A DNA stretch of 64,000 bases from Embiotoca jacksoni (Eukaryota; Chordata; Actinopteri; Embiotocidae). The stretch lies in NCBI GenBank assembly GCA_022577435.1, contig JAKOON010000021.1, positions 660,501-724,500 on the forward strand, read 5' to 3'. This document shows, one piece after another, positions 26,301 to 36,560 of this stretch (within the stretch, counting starts at the first letter, position 1; each line of letters opens with the position of its first letter). The notes under the pieces are model-generated. The model worked only from the letters and a program-made list of their open reading frames with translations, was not told the origin of the DNA and searched no databases. The position numbers and the translations under genes were made by a program.

Positions 26301-27549
26301 TTAAAACCACTTCCACACTACTGAAGTCATTTCCTCTTAAGAACTAACTCCGACACAATGGAGCTGCTTCAGCCAAGCTTGTTGTTCCCATTCATACGTT
26401 GCTGCTACAGCTTTTGTCAAACTGTTACGCTGCGTCCGTCAGCAAGTTGAGATTTAAATAAAATTTGGTCCAAAGATAGCAGGATTGAACGAGTCATTTT
26501 TGGAGCAAATTCTGGAAGGATTTCTAAAGTCTGGTTTAAAACCAAGCTGCGCTTGGTTGTCAGGTGTCCATTTGTTGCACTTAAATGAGTATAGTTCAAC
26601 TTGCAGTCAAGACTTGTTTCACACTGTATCATAGTCACTGAAGCGGTGTTGAAACATCGGTCAAATGTAACAAACGCCTTAAAAGCCTTTTTTCGACATA
26701 ATTTTAGCAAAGTTTCATCCTAAATGGCGATAAATCTTTTTTTGATGCAGACAGACATAGATAAAAAAAAAAAAAAAAATCTGTTGTTATTATACCTATA
26801 AAAGAACTTTCTCTCTGAGAAAACACAGAGCAACACCTCTATAAATCAACAAAAATGAAAAGAGGAGGTAATTAACTATCAATATCCAAGAGCTCGTTCC
26901 CTCACTTCGAAGGGAAATTGTTCCGAGGAGGAGGAGGAGGAGGAGGAGGATATGCGAGCTTCAAAGAAACTGGGATGGACAAGGCACCACACACTCATGT
27001 ATTGAAATAATAGCTGACAAAGATCCTCAGCATTTGTGTCAGTGTAATGCTCAGTGGCACCAAAAGCAGCGCCACTACCAGAGCCTGCAGTTTAATTCGT
27101 GGTGATGGGCCTGGGACTCTCTGTGGGTCGAGGAGGCCCACTGATGCGGTCGGCAGTCGGCCCTAATGCACCGGCTTGATGGGAGATGAGCGGGGGGGAG
27201 CGGTCGCAGCCAATGGGCACTTGCTGAAGTAAGACCACAGTGACAGTAAGCAGCTGTGAGAACTTTCATTCTCACTCAACAGGAGTCAGCGCTAAGTAAA
27301 AGCGTTTGAGAGGTTTGACAGAGGGGTGTCGCAGCGCCGTGATTAAATGGCAACTATCTGTGATCCTCTGCGCGCAGCTGCAGGTGGACAATAGAGTTTG
27401 AGCCGTCAGAAGCATCGCGATGTCATTAATGTCCCTCTTTGATCCGCCGGTCATGCGTTTTGGTTGGGATCCAGCTCGAGCTGTGTTGCATTGACGAGGT
27501 CAAATGCTCTAATCGACTGTTATTTTCACACCCGAGTTGACGTGTTCGA
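23311..27549. other. Non-coding with simple repeats, no gene seen
   Basis: Includes a (GT)n tract followed by about eleven Gs near 23891-23917, an A-run at 24882-24898, a G-rich stretch at 25513-25548, an A-run near 26763-26779 and a (GGA)n tract at 26925-26950. Unique-looking blocks at 23940-24200 and 25130-25440 could be conserved. No gene supported. Confidence 0.45.
26925..26950 (+). repeat. (GAG)n trinucleotide tract
   Basis: Pure GAG/GGA repeat of 26 bp. Confidence 0.9.
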
Positions 27550-27695
27550 CTCGCTTGTTTGGTCCAACCATCGTTGCAAAACCCAAAGATATTCCAAGAA
27601 ACAAAACTTCACAAATTCTCACATTTTAAAAGAGCTGCAACTGCCAAAAAGTTGGTATTTGCACTTCATTGATCGACTCATCTAGTCGACCAATT
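27550..27695 (+). repeat. Teleost interspersed repeat, family B
   Basis: CTTGTTTGGTCCAACCATCG, AAACCCAAAGATATTCC, AAATTCTCACATTTTAAAAG and a tail GATCGACTCATCTAGTCGACC follow the order of a teleost repeat I recognise. No coding capacity. Confidence 0.65.
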
Positions 27696-28224
27696 TGTAA
27701 TAATGTTGGAAAACAGTGTTTCTTGGTTCTCCCACAACCACCTGTCAAGAAGACTTTCCGATGTTACCTGCAATAAAATCCCATGTAAAAAAAAAAAAAG
27801 AAAAAAATGCCATGCCACAAAGGTCTTCCCAAGTGTGAAACAAAGACTTACTAACCGAGTTACTAACTTTAAATTACAGCTTCCTCTGAGTAAAACACTT
27901 CCACCGCAGAAAACATGATCAGATTATAATGTCACAACATAAATCTACAGCGAGCCAATAATACTGAATTACTGGCCAACTTTATTCAGCACTACCTACA
28001 GCGTACTATTACAAAATTGTAACAAATTGCAGTTGACTACACTTCAGTGTGTGTGCGATCCAACCCCCCCAGGAAAAAGAGCAATAAAAAGAGCCACAGC
28101 TCCCTGCGTGGGATGGCTTCACTTTCAGGGTCAGTAGACTTTCCAAAGTAACAAGCCGAGCATATGCCGGCGCGGTTCCCCTTATGTCCCAAGAAAGACC
28201 CAATTAATTCATCAATCTGTACAC

Positions 28225-28660
28225 CTCTGTCACTGCCTAGTGCATTTTAGCCCCTTGCCAGCAGAGCTCCATCCATTACCGGCCAGGTTGTTCAGCTCTC
28301 CCCGCAGCCTGCCTGCCAAACAGCCAGCCAGGGTGGCTGCTGGGTAATCACACACATTGCCTTGACAACGCACACGATTGTTTTCCTAGCAGTATATTAC
28401 TTCATTAGTACTCCCCAATATGCTGTATTTCTTTTATTTTTTTAAATGTCACGTTTTTTTCCGGCCAACTCAGTCCAATCTCGACTCGTCTGTATATCAT
28501 AACAATCATTAATAACTGTCAGTCGGCCGCATCAGTTCAGCACACGGGCTGCCTCATTAGCATGGCCCAGCATTTGTTCTGCGGAGAGGCTGATTATTTT
28601 CTACAACAGGCCAGGCCAATTACTTTAGTGAAATGGTATCACATAAATCAAAACTTAACA
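28225..28660. promoter_or_regulatory. Candidate conserved non-coding element
   Basis: Little simple repeat, with CTGGGTAATCACACACATTG near 28339, AACAATCATTAATAACTGTC near 28501, CCTCATTAGCATGGCCC near 28551 and GGCCAATTACTTTAG near 28614. The middle (28435-28460) is T-rich, so two separate blocks are possible. Inference. Confidence 0.4.
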
Positions 28661-29842
28661 AGGTGGCAAATTTGAAGTTATCAGATTCCAAGAGACACTG
28701 TAACTAATATGTCACTGTCACAAGCGCTCTCTGCAGGTATGCCGCCGCCATACCAAATATATCATCCCACAGGATCTTCAGAGGCTTTCTTAGGGGAAAT
28801 TACCATATTCAGAAAAGTGGGAGCACGAGTGTGGTATGAAAATGTAAACGGGAGAGTTCAAGCAGGCTGGCTTTGGGCAGCGAAGAGGCTGAAGTGGATA
28901 GAAAGAGACCGATCCCGCCGCAACGTCCTTTCAGGCCATCCTGGGCGACATAACATGTCGGCTTTCTCCCGCAGCTCAGACCTCTCCCTTTTACTCTTTA
29001 CATGATGATGTTCATCCATCACATCATGACAGCTACATCAAACCAACAACAAACATGCAAACCCAGCAATCTAAAATATGCTGACGCCACGTGCACATAA
29101 ATACAGAACACTTTAGCTCTGCTCTGAGTGGCTTTTTTTTTTTGTCTGTTTAAAGTAGATTTTCTATCTACTGGGAATTCCCACAACCCAGAATGTGTGA
29201 TAAAGTACACTCCTGTCCGTTAGCCACTGACACGTGAGTGATTGCAGAAGCGGTGTAAATGCCTTTCTGTTTGTTTGCCCTTGTTTCTTCCCCCTCCGCT
29301 CACAGAAGCGGCAGTGTGCGCCGCACAATGACTGTTTTTTACTCGCCGTTAGTTAAAGAGGGATTACCTCTCACTAAAACATTCACCTCATCTTGATGTC
29401 ATTTGCTCCATTTGTTTTCCACTGTCTGCGGTGCTGCCTCCGCTCATTGCTCATTTTTAAGTGAGGATTGAGGACAGATGGATGCGAACTCAAAGTTTCT
29501 GATCTTTAGCAGAAGTTATGGAGGGTTATCTTTGGCTGTATATCTCTGCTCTGGCAGCGCTCCCCTGGTGATGAAGGATTAACCACCGCAGCTGTCTCTT
29601 CCCCGGGATGATGCAGTGCACTGCTCCCCGACACGACAGCATCACTTAATCTTAATGTCCGCTTCTCCAGAGCGGCCGCACAGGACAAAGCCAATCAGCA
29701 TCACATGCCACGGGGATGGACCTACAGCTTGGCCCTGGAGTTTCTCACCCTTGCAGGCCTATTCATCAACTTCAGCCACACCAATCCCAGAGTTCTCCCC
29801 TCGCAAACCACAGCTGAGCCGGCCAGTGATGTATAGGACGAT
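28661..29842. other. Non-coding, no gene seen
   Basis: Unique-looking, with a short T-run near 29131-29141. Open frames near 28709-29005 and 29506-29694 show no domain. Confidence 0.4.
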
Positions 29843-30589
29843 GGAGGAGGGGGAGGGGAGATGGCGTTGGGGGGGGGGGGGGGGGGGGGGGGCCTGGCGT
29901 GCGCAGGAGAACACTTATCAGATTGCACATTATGCACTGCTTTGTGTTCCTGAGGAAAAAAGAAAAAAAAGAAAACGGTGAAGTGAAGTAATGAATGTAC
30001 TCAGCCTTCCTTCAGCCCAGACCACCTATTTGCTGTGTTTAAAGAGATATCTGCTCAATAGTGCTCCAGCATTAAGGATGGGATAGATGTAGAATAATGA
30101 TCACTGTTCATTTAGATAAATTGCACTCAGGGAATCCATTTGTAAAGATCGGAATTCAGCTGGAACCAAAGAAGAAGGTGATACTTTACGTGTTCAGCAT
30201 CCTCCCAGGAAGCGTTACTGGGCACGCAGGATGTGCATGCACAGCTACACACGCGAAGCCATCTCGTAATCTCGTACAGACCGCAGACGTTAGGATATGA
30301 AAACACGCACCAAAGGTCACGTGCGAGACACATGTTCGACATCAACTTGAAAGCACAAATGTGCTCCTTTTCTGGCCACATGATATTTAACGTTTAATGC
30401 TGGTAACTGGGAAAGGGGTGGGAGGATGGGGGGGAGGGGGGGGCATGCAAAGTGAAGCAGATGTAAAACATTCAAAGCCAATCATTGTCAAGACGTACGG
30501 TATTCATGCAATATCAAAGAACAAAGTAAGAATAAGATACAGCTAATCCTTTAAAGTCAAAGAAGTTTGATGTAGAGATAATAATTAAA

Positions 30590-30624
<35 letters not shown>

Positions 30625-31397
30625 TATCTCCGCCGTATCGTGACCCAGCCTCATAATGTAAAATTATGCTAAACAATACCGTGATGATAGCTGAGTACTT
30701 TGCCAACACCAGCCATCAACCCCCATTGTGAACCTGATAATAAAGAGATGACACTTTTATGATACCATAATTAACAGTGCTCTAGGATGAAATTAAATCA
30801 ATATGCCCATCTAATATCATTTTCTCTAGTTATGCAAATCAAACATTCAAGGCCCTTGGAAAGTGATATGAATTGCTTTCACATTTCAGTTCACACATAT
30901 TATCATATCAGACCTCTTGGGTTTGATGACATGGAGGATGGGGTGGGGGTGAAGGGAGGTGGGGGGGAGGGGGGGGACTTAACGATGTGAGGACTGCGCC
31001 GGAGAAAAGAGAGCGACTCTGACTGCTGATTAGCTCGCGAAGACAACAGGATGATAATGTGAGTGCTCACAGTAAAACAGTCCTGCTTATTTCCAAGATA
31101 AAAAATCGCTCCGTAGGTGGGGATCGGTACGGAAAAAAAGGACATCTGGAGAAACCTCAGATTTAAACACCTCTGCTGCAGGGTAGCAAACCACCTTTTA
31201 ATGACACGAATTAGAACTTTTAATTCCCCCGGAAAACACACGCCAGCACCCTCTTTTGCGACCCTGCATCTCTGCAGTGGGGAGGCGAGGTGAAAGTATA
31301 CGGCCTCTCCCTTTATGGATATGAGACAAAAGGGAGGCTGTGATGGCTGGGCGCAGACAACGTGAGCTGCGGTGGAGGGGGCGGGGGGGCGGGGGGA
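29843..31397 (+). repeat. Cluster of four G-rich tracts with quadruplex potential
   Basis: G-runs at 29843-29892 (ending in G24), 30415-30443, 30939-30977 and 31371-31397 all have G on the plus strand. Each has at least four runs of three or more Gs within about 50 bp, or one very long run. An (AT)n tract sits among them at 30590-30627. No gene is seen between the tracts. Confidence 0.75.
30590..30627. repeat. (AT)n dinucleotide tract
   Basis: Alternating A/T of 38 bp with a single G interruption. Confidence 0.95.
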
Positions 31398-31536
31398 GCC
31401 TAATGGCCGTGATTAATGACAATGGGCCAGAGGAGAGCTGGGACACAGGCGCTACATATATCATCCCTTCTCATCAGTCTATGCACCTCTGTGGCCTCTT
31501 CTCTGCAAACCAGCACACTACAGTAAGGAAGAGGGG

Positions 31537-31557
31537 AAAAAAAAAAAAAAAAAAAAA
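31537..31557. repeat. Poly-A tract, 21 A
   Basis: An uninterrupted A21 after GAGGGG. Confidence 0.9.
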
Positions 31558-31639
31558 CTCATCTGCTCCCAGTCAGCATACCGCCGAGAAGCTTCTCGTA
31601 CGATTCTTTATGGGCCTCGTAGATGATAGCTAAGCAGGG

Positions 31640-32340
31640 AAATGACATGTAGAATAAGATATAATGAGTAAAGAGGCGATGGCTGTGTGTGTGATCACTC
31701 ATGTTTTTCATGAACTGAATACTTCCTGTGCTTCAGTCACATTTCCAAGGTCTAATCTTCCATATGGAGAGAGATGAGTTATTGGCTATTTATGAATAGA
31801 AGTGATGATGAATGGTGCTGCATTTATCTGCATAAGTAACTCCAAGGGCTGGCATGGAGGTTCAGGCGGCTATAATAAACATAGTTTGCACTCAGGGGCA
31901 GCTCTTTATTTATGAGCCTCTGTGAATAGATGTTATGTGGCCATCATCAGCTCCCATCATTCCCTTGAGGAGAGGACAGGAAATAGCTCCTATATGGGCA
32001 ATAGTTTCAGAGTTTGAACTACTCAGACCAGAGTCGCCGCCATCGCTGTAATCAAGTCTACTCTGGGTTTTGTTATGACCAAATAATGAACTGCATTCTT
32101 ACGGGAATTATAGCGCACTCGGGGACTTACGGTTTTAATTAGGAGGCACCTTGTTGGATCCTAGTTAATGCCTTCAACTTACTGAAAACATGGCAAATTA
32201 ATCCCCAATTAATACCACGGGCAGAATTAGTCATTATGAAACTGCTTTCCACATAAAGGGATGACAACATCCCATATGTTGAAGGTTTAATCTTTATTCT
32301 GTGATGAGAAAATCACGTTGAAGCCGTGCAGAAAACTTTT
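31640..32340. promoter_or_regulatory. Candidate conserved non-coding element, the longest in the window
   Basis: About 700 bp without any tract longer than a few bases. Contains CTATTTATGAATAG near 31787, CTTTATTTATGAGCC near 31904, GTTTTAATTAGGAGG near 32131, CAAATTAATCCCCAATTAAT near 32194 and AGAATTAGTCATTATG near 32224. The density of homeodomain and MEF2-like A/T cores in otherwise complex sequence is what ultraconserved developmental enhancers look like. Conservation not tested. Confidence 0.48.
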
Positions 32341-32971
32341 ATTCCTTCAGTACAGAACAAACGGAGAGCAAAATGAATCCTCTTTTGCCCTTGAATCAGT
32401 ATGTCGGCTTTTAACACCTCCACACCGGGGAGGCTATTTTACGATGAAATAAAGCAACAGCACCTGAAACTTTTTTCAAATTTGGCGAGTTTGAATTTTT
32501 CAGATAAAGTGATTGATTCTTTGTTCCCTAGAGAAAGTGATGCTTTATTAACTTACTTTAAACTAAGAAAAAAATACATTGACAAAAAACTGAAACCAAA
32601 ACTCACCAAAGGTTGATATTGAGCCATAGATGGTTCTTGCAGTTCAGAAACGGTTCAAATCATTAACTAAGATTATAATTATCACGTATCTACCTGACAA
32701 TATATAAAATGGGTACAATTAGCTCAGCCTCACGACATTAACCTTCTACTTACACAATAATACATCAGTAATAATGATGCTATGCCATTTAGATAACACA
32801 GAGACAGACAGGTACAATAAAAATAAACTTTCATTCTACTGCATTTGCACTCTTAGTTACAAGGTTTCTGAATAGGGAGGCTGGAAAACATTAAGACTGT
32901 GACTGGGAGTTTGACCTCTTTACAAACTAAATATTTTTCCTCTGAGGTTTATCGTACTTATTAACTATATA

Positions 32972-33002
<31 letters not shown>

Positions 33003-33479
33003 CAAATCTGATCTACTCCAAAAGAGAAGTTTACAAAGAAACTCCTGGAATTTTCTGATACACTCATTTTTTTTGGGCTAAAGCACCGTACATGTTTAGC
33101 ATAGCGTATTTTTTCCACTTTACTGTTTTGTAGTCTAGGACGACGTTATCAAACCCTGCAGTGAGTTTGAATTTCTGCACTCAAACTCTATCAGGAGAAA
33201 TTCATTTTCCAGCTAATTTATTTCCAGAGAGCAAATTGTTTAGGAAAATGCTGCATTAGAACTGTCCCCCCCCCCCCCAGGAACCATTTTTAAATCTAAC
33301 TCTGAATTCTTGTTTAATTTTGGAAAACAGGCAGATAGGTAATCAGTCATTGCTCCAGTCATCCGTGCTTCTAAGCTATTTGCTACTGGCACTGGTTTGA
33401 ATTTCGCTCTTTCCCTCTTTCCTTCCTCTGTTTATCGCTAATTAAACACACAAACAAGGCATCTTGTGAGAAAACAAGG
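32341..33479. other. Non-coding with long T and C tracts
   Basis: Contains an AT-rich 71-codon open frame at 32401-32616 that I do not accept as a gene, a T29 run at 32974-33002 and a C13 run at 33266-33278. Confidence 0.45.
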
Positions 33480-33760
33480 CGTCTTTTGTCTTACCAACTG
33501 TTTTCGCCTATTTTCCATGGGTGCCGCGTATAATTAATATCTCAGCCATGCCGGGGGTTGTCATTTTTCAAATGGTTTCCCTGGAAATGTTCTACACCTC
33601 TTAATGGCCCCGCTAATGCTGTAGCTGTCATGTCTTGGACAGCTGCACTTTTACAAGACAAACTCAGCTGTGCCACGGGCTTCTCTGTGGACTTACTCAC
33701 TCAAAGGCTTAGAGGCTGCTGCTGCCAGCTGGTGAGAGTACACATAACATTTGATTAATC
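33480..33760. promoter_or_regulatory. Candidate conserved non-coding element
   Basis: Tract-free, with CGTATAATTAATATCTC near 33526 and CCGCTAATGCTGTAGCTGTC near 33610. Inference from composition. Confidence 0.35.
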
Positions 33761-34271
33761 TCTACGTTGTGCCCATGAGTGGCGAGTCACCTTCCAATAG
33801 TGTCCCCGGTGAACTGAATGTCTCTGGCGTTTTTCTGATGCATGACAGATCGGACAAATGGCCAAGAATACAATTGAAACCAGACGACCGCTCGCAGGTG
33901 GCCTCCAGCGTGTCGAAGATCGGTATCACATAGTTTACGCATTTAACATAATAAATGAAAGAAATGATGTGACTAATCAAATTTCGGTTTTGTGACATCA
34001 AGTTTGTCAAGGTGCCAATTCAAACATTTCTACACATGTTGGGTATCAGTTACACATGAACAGTCATAGATCGAAAGCTCGTTCAAATGTCTCTTGAAGC
34101 GGCGTTTCAAAATATGTCCGTCAGCTCCCCCCGAAGCGCTCACAAGATGGATTTGAGTCGTCACAAGAAAATGAAGTCAGGGCAGAAGAAGAAAAAAAAA
34201 AAATCAACTCCTTTTCCTCAAATGTTAGACAGAGTTCAGGTCATATATATAACTTGTGCAAAAGTAGGAAA
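33761..34271. other. Non-coding, no gene seen
   Basis: Mixed sequence with an A-run near 34192-34203. No gene recognised. Confidence 0.4.
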
Positions 34272-35057
34272 AATTAAAGGAACAGTTCCACATTTCTAAG
34301 AAGTGAACAACACTTTCTTACTGATGGGAGATTAATACCAAGTCTTCTGTCTGTGAAACCAAGTTCAGACCGAAGATTCGCCGCGATGAGCTAAACCAGC
34401 GGCGTGAACTGAATCGTCTCAGCTCGACTCAAGATGGCTGACAGTGTTGCCCGGGACTTTGCTGGTCAAATCGTGGTCAATTTCAGAACCCAAGGAACGA
34501 TATTTAGTGCTTTTTTCCGGATAATTACAAGATACACAAACTCCTCTAAATGGCAGAACCACTTCGGAAGAAGATGAGAGAAACTGACAAAAGAGGTGAG
34601 CTCTCCCGTCTCGCGGTGTTTTCAAGTTCTCAGTATTACTTTGCATAAAGCCCCACGTTGACACCCCCCTCCCCCCCCCCTCAGGATTTTTTTTTTTTAT
34701 TTTTTTTTTTTTTATGTTTTTGCCATTTCATCACAACTTAGAATGCAGCTGTTGCAAGTAACTCACTTTCACTAACCTCATGCATGTTTTCAGACACTAC
34801 AGAACATATCCAGCTACAAGAAAACCCTGAAAAACCAGCAGTCGAAACAGAAGTACAACGTTTTCAGTTGCTATGGAGATGTTAGACCGTCTCGTCCAGT
34901 TGCTCATGTGTAGAAATGTTTGCTTGTGAACAAGCAGGTTTCAAATGTTTGAATGCTGCGAGTTCTTTCAAGTTTCAAATAGTCTCGACGCGAATCTTTG
35001 GTGTGAACCGAGTGAGGCGTAAATATGAAGCTACAGAAGGTCGGGAACTGGAACCTC
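34272..35057 (-). repeat. Family D repeat split by a nested element, copy 2
   Basis: The left part (34272-34353) reads ATTAAAGGAACAGTTCCACA then AATACCAAGTCTTCTGTCTG. The right part resumes near 35016 with GCGTAAATATGAAGCTACAG. In the repeat as I remember it, CTGTCTGT is directly followed by a TAAATATGAAGCTA block, so the 650 bp between is an insertion. Orientation is opposite to the copy at 12140-12540. Confidence 0.6.
34363..35008. mobile_element. Nested non-autonomous DNA transposon with 19-bp terminal inverted repeats
   Basis: The left end GTTCAGACCGAAGATTCGC (34363-34381) and the reverse complement of the right end, GTTCACACCAAAGATTCGC (34990-35008), match at 17 of 19 positions. The 646-bp body has a C/T-rich tract (34664-34714) and no transposase frame. 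No clear target-site duplication is visible, so the exact ends and superfamily are uncertain. Confidence 0.7.
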
Positions 35058-35931
35058 GCCGTCACAGTCATGTCATGGCTCCTTTGTTCATACACGAAGT
35101 ATGAAAACGACATGCAGCGTTACGGTTTGAGGGTGAAGGGTGGATGGGGCAGGGGAGGTTTCTGCTCCGGTGTAGTGTTACTAGCCAAAAGGATTAGTTA
35201 AAATAAGACACACTGCTGTGTATAATTCATATCCCGTAGATTGCTTACAGCTCAGAGTATGTACACGTTTAAAAACACACATTTGACTGGACTCAGCTCC
35301 TTAAAAGGTTAAAACAATATAAAAGCACTGGGTAAATCAGTTTTGAATTAAAATTCCTTAATCTTTGTTTTCTTTAAAGATCCCAACAACATAATCTCAG
35401 CCAACAAGAAACAGACCCAATAAATGTCAACGCTTCAAAAAATACTCAAAACAAGTCAACTTACAAGCAGAAAACAGCCGCGATTTTAACGTTGATTTAT
35501 GATCACGACGCACTGTGAACCCCTTTGTTGTTTTTTTTCCCCACTGTCCTCTTTGAATTCATTTCAACTGAAACATTTGGCCTTTTCACAGGCAACCCTG
35601 AAAAACAAGCTGAAAGCACAGTTAACATTCCTCCACCACAAAACAGAAAAACAAAAAGACCCACTGAAGTCAAGACATGCCAGTCGTGATAAGTAAATCA
35701 CCATGATGTGTGATATAATCACTGGGTAAGCACAAGTGCTGCTGTTTTCTTCTTTTCAAACACTATCTCTCTATTCCCTCCCTGAAAGCAGATACTGTTG
35801 ACAGTGCGATGGTTATCATAATTCATGGGAGTTCATCTCGAGTTCAGGACAAACACTTCATATGCTTGTTACTTCCTAATAAGATGACACGACACAGATA
35901 AAGCCACTGTTTGGACATGTGGATCATGCAT

Positions 35932-35932
<1 letters not shown>
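35058..35932. other. Non-coding, no gene seen
   Basis: AT-rich and unremarkable. No gene supported. Confidence 0.4.
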
Positions 35933-36019
<87 letters not shown>

Positions 36020-36045
36020 CGTGCGTGTGTGTGCGTGCGCGTGTG
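35933..36045 (+). repeat. (GT)n microsatellite, 113 bp
   Basis: Pure GT up to 36015, then GT/GC-interrupted to 36045. Apparent His-Thr open frames on the minus strand are artefacts of it. Confidence 0.98.
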
Positions 36046-36279
36046 ATACGTGGCTGGACGATGGAAAAATAAAGGAGTCATTGTAACACCCAGGACTCGC
36101 TCGAGGTTGGAAGCGTTTATCATAAAGCAAGAAGTGTGCGGTCACGGGACGTAAGACGCTGAAACTCAAAAACAAGTTTGCATAAAGGACGCGAACTGTG
36201 CAAACCTCGAGAAAAAAAAAATGTTCCTCTTGAGGGTTTGAACGGTCACAAACTGCGAGCCGGAGTTGGTTTACGTCTC

Positions 36280-36560
36280 CATCTTTGTTTGAAGCACAGC
36301 ATGATGGTGGCCCTTCAACCCCCATTTTCCAGAAGCTTAGACCTGGTTGTTTGATGAGGGCTTATCCCTCAGCTGACATATTATCGTTGGACAGGCCTCT
36401 GGCTGTGCCAAATGAACAAGCTACGCAAAGGATTAGCCTCCACACTCGTGCTAATGCAGTCAAACTGTCAGAGAGATCAAAGCCACTCACTCCAGATTAA
36501 GACCAATTAAAGTAGGTGGCCCTACACAAATTAATAGCTGGAGCACTCACCTGTTAAAAG
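36280..36560. promoter_or_regulatory. Candidate conserved non-coding element
   Basis: Tract-free, with AGGATTAGCCTCC near 36429, GACCAATTAAAGTAGG near 36501 and CAAATTAATAGCTGG near 36527. 36740-37080 is similar in style. Inference. Confidence 0.37.

Noticed and set aside
29616..29981. 121-codon open frame with a Gly-rich end
   Set aside because: It runs through the G24 tract, has no domain and competes with frames on the opposite strand.
32401..32616. 71-codon AT-rich open frame starting MSAFNTSTPGRLF
   Set aside because: No known family, no convincing splice sites or promoter. Base composition matches the flanking non-coding DNA and the length is within chance for AT-rich sequence.
35869..36325. 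Minus-strand frames rich in His-Thr
   Set aside because: Translation of the (GT)n microsatellite.
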